A stretch of 64,000 nucleotides of DNA from Monoplex corrugatus (Eukaryota > Mollusca > Gastropoda > Littorinimorpha > Ranellidae), in contig CM060308.1 in NCBI GenBank assembly GCA_030674185.1, forward strand, positions 29,096,004-29,160,003. The letters are read 5' to 3'. Positions within the stretch are counted from its first letter, which is position 1. Every line of letters starts with the position of its first letter. The position numbers and the translations under genes are program-made. The notes beneath the pieces were generated by a model. The model saw nothing but the letters and a program-made list of their open reading frames with translations, was not told the origin of the DNA and did not search any database. Positions 61,601 to 64,000 of the stretch are shown here, in pieces.

Positions 61601-62831
61601 GACGAAAACTCAAATAATAACTTACAGAACAATTGAAATAGCCTTTTGTTAGTTTTTGTGGTTGCTTGTCATAGGGATGGAAGGTAAATATCATTTTAAA
61701 GCCATCCTGCGAGTGGAAGCGACCTGTGCTTTTGAGTGTAACATGCAAATGTAAGAAGTTTGCAGGATAAACATCAGCTGAAAGAGACTTTTCCTGACAT
61801 ATCCTTGATGCAGTAGATCGATTTGTACCTTGATCTGTGTAACGTATTTCTAAGTCTTCATCGCAGTACAACAGAAAATGACAGCGTTGAAAACTGACCA
61901 TTATGACATGTCCTGAAGGTGCCTTTAGTTCTTGCTTAAACTCCCTCAACCATTTGTGTTCTTCGTTGTAAGGAGACAATAGGTATCCAGAGAGCAACGA
62001 CATGTACACCAGCGGAAAATGCTGTTCTACTGCTTCAAAGCGGATTTGAAACATAGGACCATTGCGATATGCGACGTACATGTGCCCTGTCACAGACCAC
62101 AGAACTGGTTGATATTGTTTGGAACATTCCAGTTTGTAGATAGGTAAATACTCTATGAAGGTTTTATGTCTAGGTAGTCTGCTGTACACGTCAGCACTCC
62201 AATGATGCAACTGACAATCGGTTTTTAAAGTCTTGAAATAAGCACGTACAAACATTCCTTCCGGCACTTCAATGTGGAATAGGCACGTTACTTTGCTGGA
62301 TCCACAAATTCCATAGACCTCTCCTTGTTTGGCTTTGACTTCAGTCTTGTTACATTTCAAGTCACTGACATAGAAGACTGGACTGGATTCGTTGTGGTCA
62401 CCAAGAAAGTTTTCTGCACCAGGACACTTTGCCCGGAATTCCTTTTTCTGGACGCTGAGGGTAGTCCTTCCAAGATGGTTACTGTCGTTCATGACGCTGA
62501 TCATGGTTGCAGTGTTGATGATCGTGGAATCGAATGTCGCAGAGGAAGCTTTGGAAACTGAAGACATGGTATCAACTGTCACAATGGATGAGTTGGGACT
62601 CACAGTATCCAAAGCAACAGTCGAAGCTTTGGTAGTTGGAAATGTGGTACCCAGACCAGAAGTGGAAGTACTGAGTCCCAACGAAATGACGCTCAAAGCC
62701 ACAGCGTAACTGAACAGTGACGTGGACATCACCAACACATTCAGACCATAGCTCTGCTCTAAGTACCTTGCACTAAGTGTCATGAAAATGCATACGTGTG
62801 TCATTATGATGCCAATGCTAATGTACATCAT
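58674..62831 (-). CDS. GRL101-like G-protein-coupled receptor, second paralogue, divergent 7TM motifs
   Basis: A single open frame, 1385 residues from the first ATG at 62831 (the frame opens at a TTG at 62840). The ATG at 62729 has a better Kozak context and gives a clean signal peptide (MSTSLFSYAVALSVISLGLS); the longer start also begins hydrophobic. Order (numbered from 62831): Ser/Thr-rich stalk (about 55-125), CUB-like (130-275), CUB (285-395), LDLa (400-430), CTLD-like (435-590, KLCKQYGGNLVGFET), LDLa (655-695), a degenerate LDLa lacking its final Cys (695-728), two LDLa (768-848), LRRs (880-1030) and 7TM (1085-1355). TM3 ends LDRV, TM6 has VCWLS without Pro, TM7 reads NPVSF instead of NPxxY. 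It is paralogous to the 35786-39412 gene (shared CLHIDHLCDGWAQCPRHDDE-type LDLa and LRR-7TM layout). Confidence 0.87.
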   Translation of the reverse strand: MMYISIGIIMTHVCIFMTLSARYLEQSYGLNVLVMSTSLFSYAVALSVISLGLSTSTSGLGTTFPTTKASTVALDTVSPNSSIVTVDTMSSVSKASSATFDSTIINTATMISVMNDSNHLGRTTLSVQKKEFRAKCPGAENFLGDHNESSPVFYVSDLKCNKTEVKAKQGEVYGICGSSKVTCLFHIEVPEGMFVRAYFKTLKTDCQLHHWSADVYSRLPRHKTFIEYLPIYKLECSKQYQPVLWSVTGHMYVAYRNGPMFQIRFEAVEQHFPLVYMSLLSGYLLSPYNEEHKWLREFKQELKAPSGHVIMVSFQRCHFLLYCDEDLEIRYTDQGTNRSTASRICQEKSLSADVYPANFLHLHVTLKSTGRFHSQDGFKMIFTFHPYDKQPQKLTKGYFNCSVSYYLSFRHHLDCNLWRECSSGEDESEHCPFSSPDCQGMVASRNKCFKLIRADNSKQPQSKLCKQYGGNLVGFETEEAKQDFLKVFQYSKYWINRMSIGLKSGTETVLYMYSRFPLWSNKHVVYNIDHLGDYTHYTDSRYEFWSTFEVFDMTVVRRTVQDVVKLRTDDLVCEIEFNIDRSKVSVNISVGNVFHDTYFLKIKQPLAICPGYHMVHGYLSCDLRSHCGHVQPQDHCETSDVISSSQLSTARPGFKVIMFKCQDGKFTIPYSLLCDIIVDCKDRSDESFCKYPRCDTMLEFECFNFECLNHPGKKDNHYADCYDMSDEFSSTVLPYFPQWRRPIKLQTKHPTVISFDGKGYFTQKQLRVCPETHYLCPSELDLCLPVYTRCNGMYDCIGREDENECHNPFCPHFYRCFDSMICLHIDHLCDGWAQCPRHDDERMCDVADCPAGCACQGYSFKCHKPFFADMFTALRYLDAKSSRISPVELHANVYLIYLSLSSCSIYFLVDLKFPMLMFLDLSDNQLKHVTDKTFLDLINLQTLLLAGNPLTSLSSDASNKTIETLTSLDISRTKLTMFDSTLLSSFPKLQRLNLSAPTLSSIGKGGFRDYPLLKRLDIRGSYITEFPLDLFKGLDKLDMILTDMLFLCCNHILPQGERKTICIAPQNVLSSCEHLFSSKVYHFLVACICIFSVVGNVACLVVQGVMKKAVFETSFDVFVISLQVSNLGIGTYTSILLVGDAVIGNRFIAYELTWKTSEACKVAGFLFVLSFEVSALTVWLATLDRVLVHCSSVFCAQFNVKRAATACLVAWLMGFMLATLPLFPSVSPIKMYNYVICIPDQFSGYSSMQAGVHFILVTMIINFILSLTETVGIIFIRFKASRYEAIIDPAKRSVYASVELLIKITVVNIVCWLSVGIAIFAVLLDAGISNIVQMTMNLIMLPLGSAVNPVSFLWNIIANRRRQTRDERLSNLLKKRLISLKKNAT

Positions 62832-62845
62832 GTGTGTCAACTAAT

Positions 62846-63335
62846 ACTGGGCTGTCTAACGATAAGTTATCCAAACTCCAACGAATCCAAAACAGTGCAG
62901 TTCAACTTGTCCTCCGGGAGAGCAAATGGAGCAGTACAAAAGCGCTCTTGAGAAAACTGCACTGGCTACCAGTCAGAGCAAAAATTGAGAATGTACGTGT
63001 GTATGCACAGGGTGTGTGAGTGTGTGTATGTGTATGTGTGCTTATATGTGTGTGTATTTTCATGTGTGTGATTGTCACGATTTAACTGAAAAACATATTT
63101 GTTGTTATTTTTGATGAACCATGTTGATATTGCATTGATGTGTTGATGTATACATGTATTCCACTGTTTGCATTGCATTACAATGTATTGGCATGGTAAT
63201 GTTCATGCTGCACTGATGTATTAGCGTATGTGTCTGATTGTTGTATGTACAGCATTGCTGTAGTAACATTGCAAAGTTCATACTGTTTGTAAAGTGCTAC
63301 GAACATTCTCTGATATGTATGTTTGTACTACATAA
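62846..63335 (+). pseudogene. CR1-like LINE fragment with 3' region, copy F
   Basis: The plus strand reads GLSNDKLSKLQRIQNSAVQL, then LLRKLHWLPVRAKIE, the C-terminal RT signature, and breaks off into TG-rich sequence. 63150-63330 resembles 27360-27560 (CTGTTTGTAAAGTGCTACGA). The RT part begins within 20 bases of the receptor frame start. Confidence 0.7.
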
Positions 63336-64000
63336 AAGAAATAACTGGAATGGAATGATACTGGGAGTCTTTTAAATGAAGAAAGGCAAGCAGGTGATTT
63401 CAGCCGAAACTATAGGTTTACACAACCAAACGTGTGTGTACATATATGTTTCAATGTTTGTTGTTGCAAAATGTTACTTTTATATTCTGAATGTGCGCAC
63501 AACTGTCAAGCAGAAACAAGAGACATGAGCGTGTCGTTTCATGTGTGGATCACGTGCAGTATATGAAACAGTTATCCTTCAAAACGTCCTTTTCTAGAAA
63601 AAATGTGAACAGTGTACCCCTTGTGTGGCATCACTGATTTGTCCTGAAAACCATATTAACTGTTCTTGAACATAAAATTACCAAAATTTGAATTTTGCTT
63701 CTAAGTCTTGTACACGTACATGCCTGCAAACTGTCTATCTTCTTCTTCTTCTTCTTCTTCTTCTTCATTGTCGTTGTCGTCTGCTACTAGGCGGTCTATT
63801 TCTATTTTTCTTTTTGTCAGTACAGTATTAATTAATGTGATATTGAAATGACTTTTTGTTGTTGTTTTTCTTCTTACTGCTGCTACTACTCATTATCATC
63901 ATCGTCGTCGGCGTCGTCATCAATGTTACATTATTCATAGTATCATTACCTGAGTGGTTTGTATCTGTGCGGAAAGCCAACGTCTAAACAATCCCTAATT
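63336..64000. other. Unannotated right edge
   Basis: (TTC)n at about 63738-63766 and TCGTCGTCG near 63900-63915. No gene recognised. Confidence 0.7.

Noticed and set aside
62832..62840. TTG at 62840 as the start of the second receptor
   Set aside because: Non-ATG starts are not needed: an ATG follows three codons later and a better one at 62729 begins a signal peptide.

Overview
The window is a repeat-rich animal nuclear genome fragment. The best guess is a gastropod mollusc. Two intronless receptors resemble the GRL101 type of LDLa/LRR G-protein-coupled receptor first described in the snail Lymnaea. tRNA-derived SINEs of a kind I associate with snail genomes, many non-LTR retrotransposon fragments and very abundant (AC)n/(TG)n microsatellites point the same way. 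The assignment rests on recognition by eye, not on a search.

Left part (1-24.5 kb): one housekeeping gene on the minus strand, the 26S proteasome ATPase subunit Rpt4 (PSMC6). Seven coding exons, all with GT/AG borders and continuous phase, run from an ATG at 24410 to 302. They encode about the first 246 residues, including Walker A and Walker B; the 3' exons lie beyond the left edge. Its large introns hold four TTAA-flanked palindromic MITE-like elements, five copies of one unclassified dispersed repeat, several local tandem duplications and microsatellites. A candidate small gene of unknown function starts on the opposite strand inside intron 3 (17012, strong Kozak context).

Middle part (24.5-35.6 kb): no host gene recognised. 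It holds a 12-unit satellite of roughly 60 bp split by an RTE-type LINE fragment, a CR1/L2-like LINE inserted into an older repeat, a LINE copy with a largely open reverse transcriptase frame, a Rex1-like remnant, SINEs and microsatellites.

Right part (35.7-62.9 kb): two minus-strand, intronless multidomain GPCR genes of the same family (35786-39412 and 58674-62831), about 19 kb apart. The order is CUB-like region(s), LDLa, C-type-lectin-like module, LDLa repeats, LRRs, rhodopsin-type 7TM. The DNA between them holds RTE fragments, a 21-unit 36-bp minisatellite, SINE clusters and microsatellites. The last 1.1 kb is a LINE fragment with its 3' region and unannotated DNA.

Logic of the region: PSMC6 is a constitutive proteasome-base subunit with ETS-like and NRF1-like sites just upstream of its ATG. 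The receptor pair looks like a dispersed tandem duplication of a lineage-expanded chemosensory or ligand receptor. Most other sequence is transposable-element debris, some of it layered well enough to order insertions in time. A recurring pattern is that recognisable CR1/L2-like LINE copies carry a (TG)n tract in their 3' untranslated region, which would explain part of the microsatellite load.
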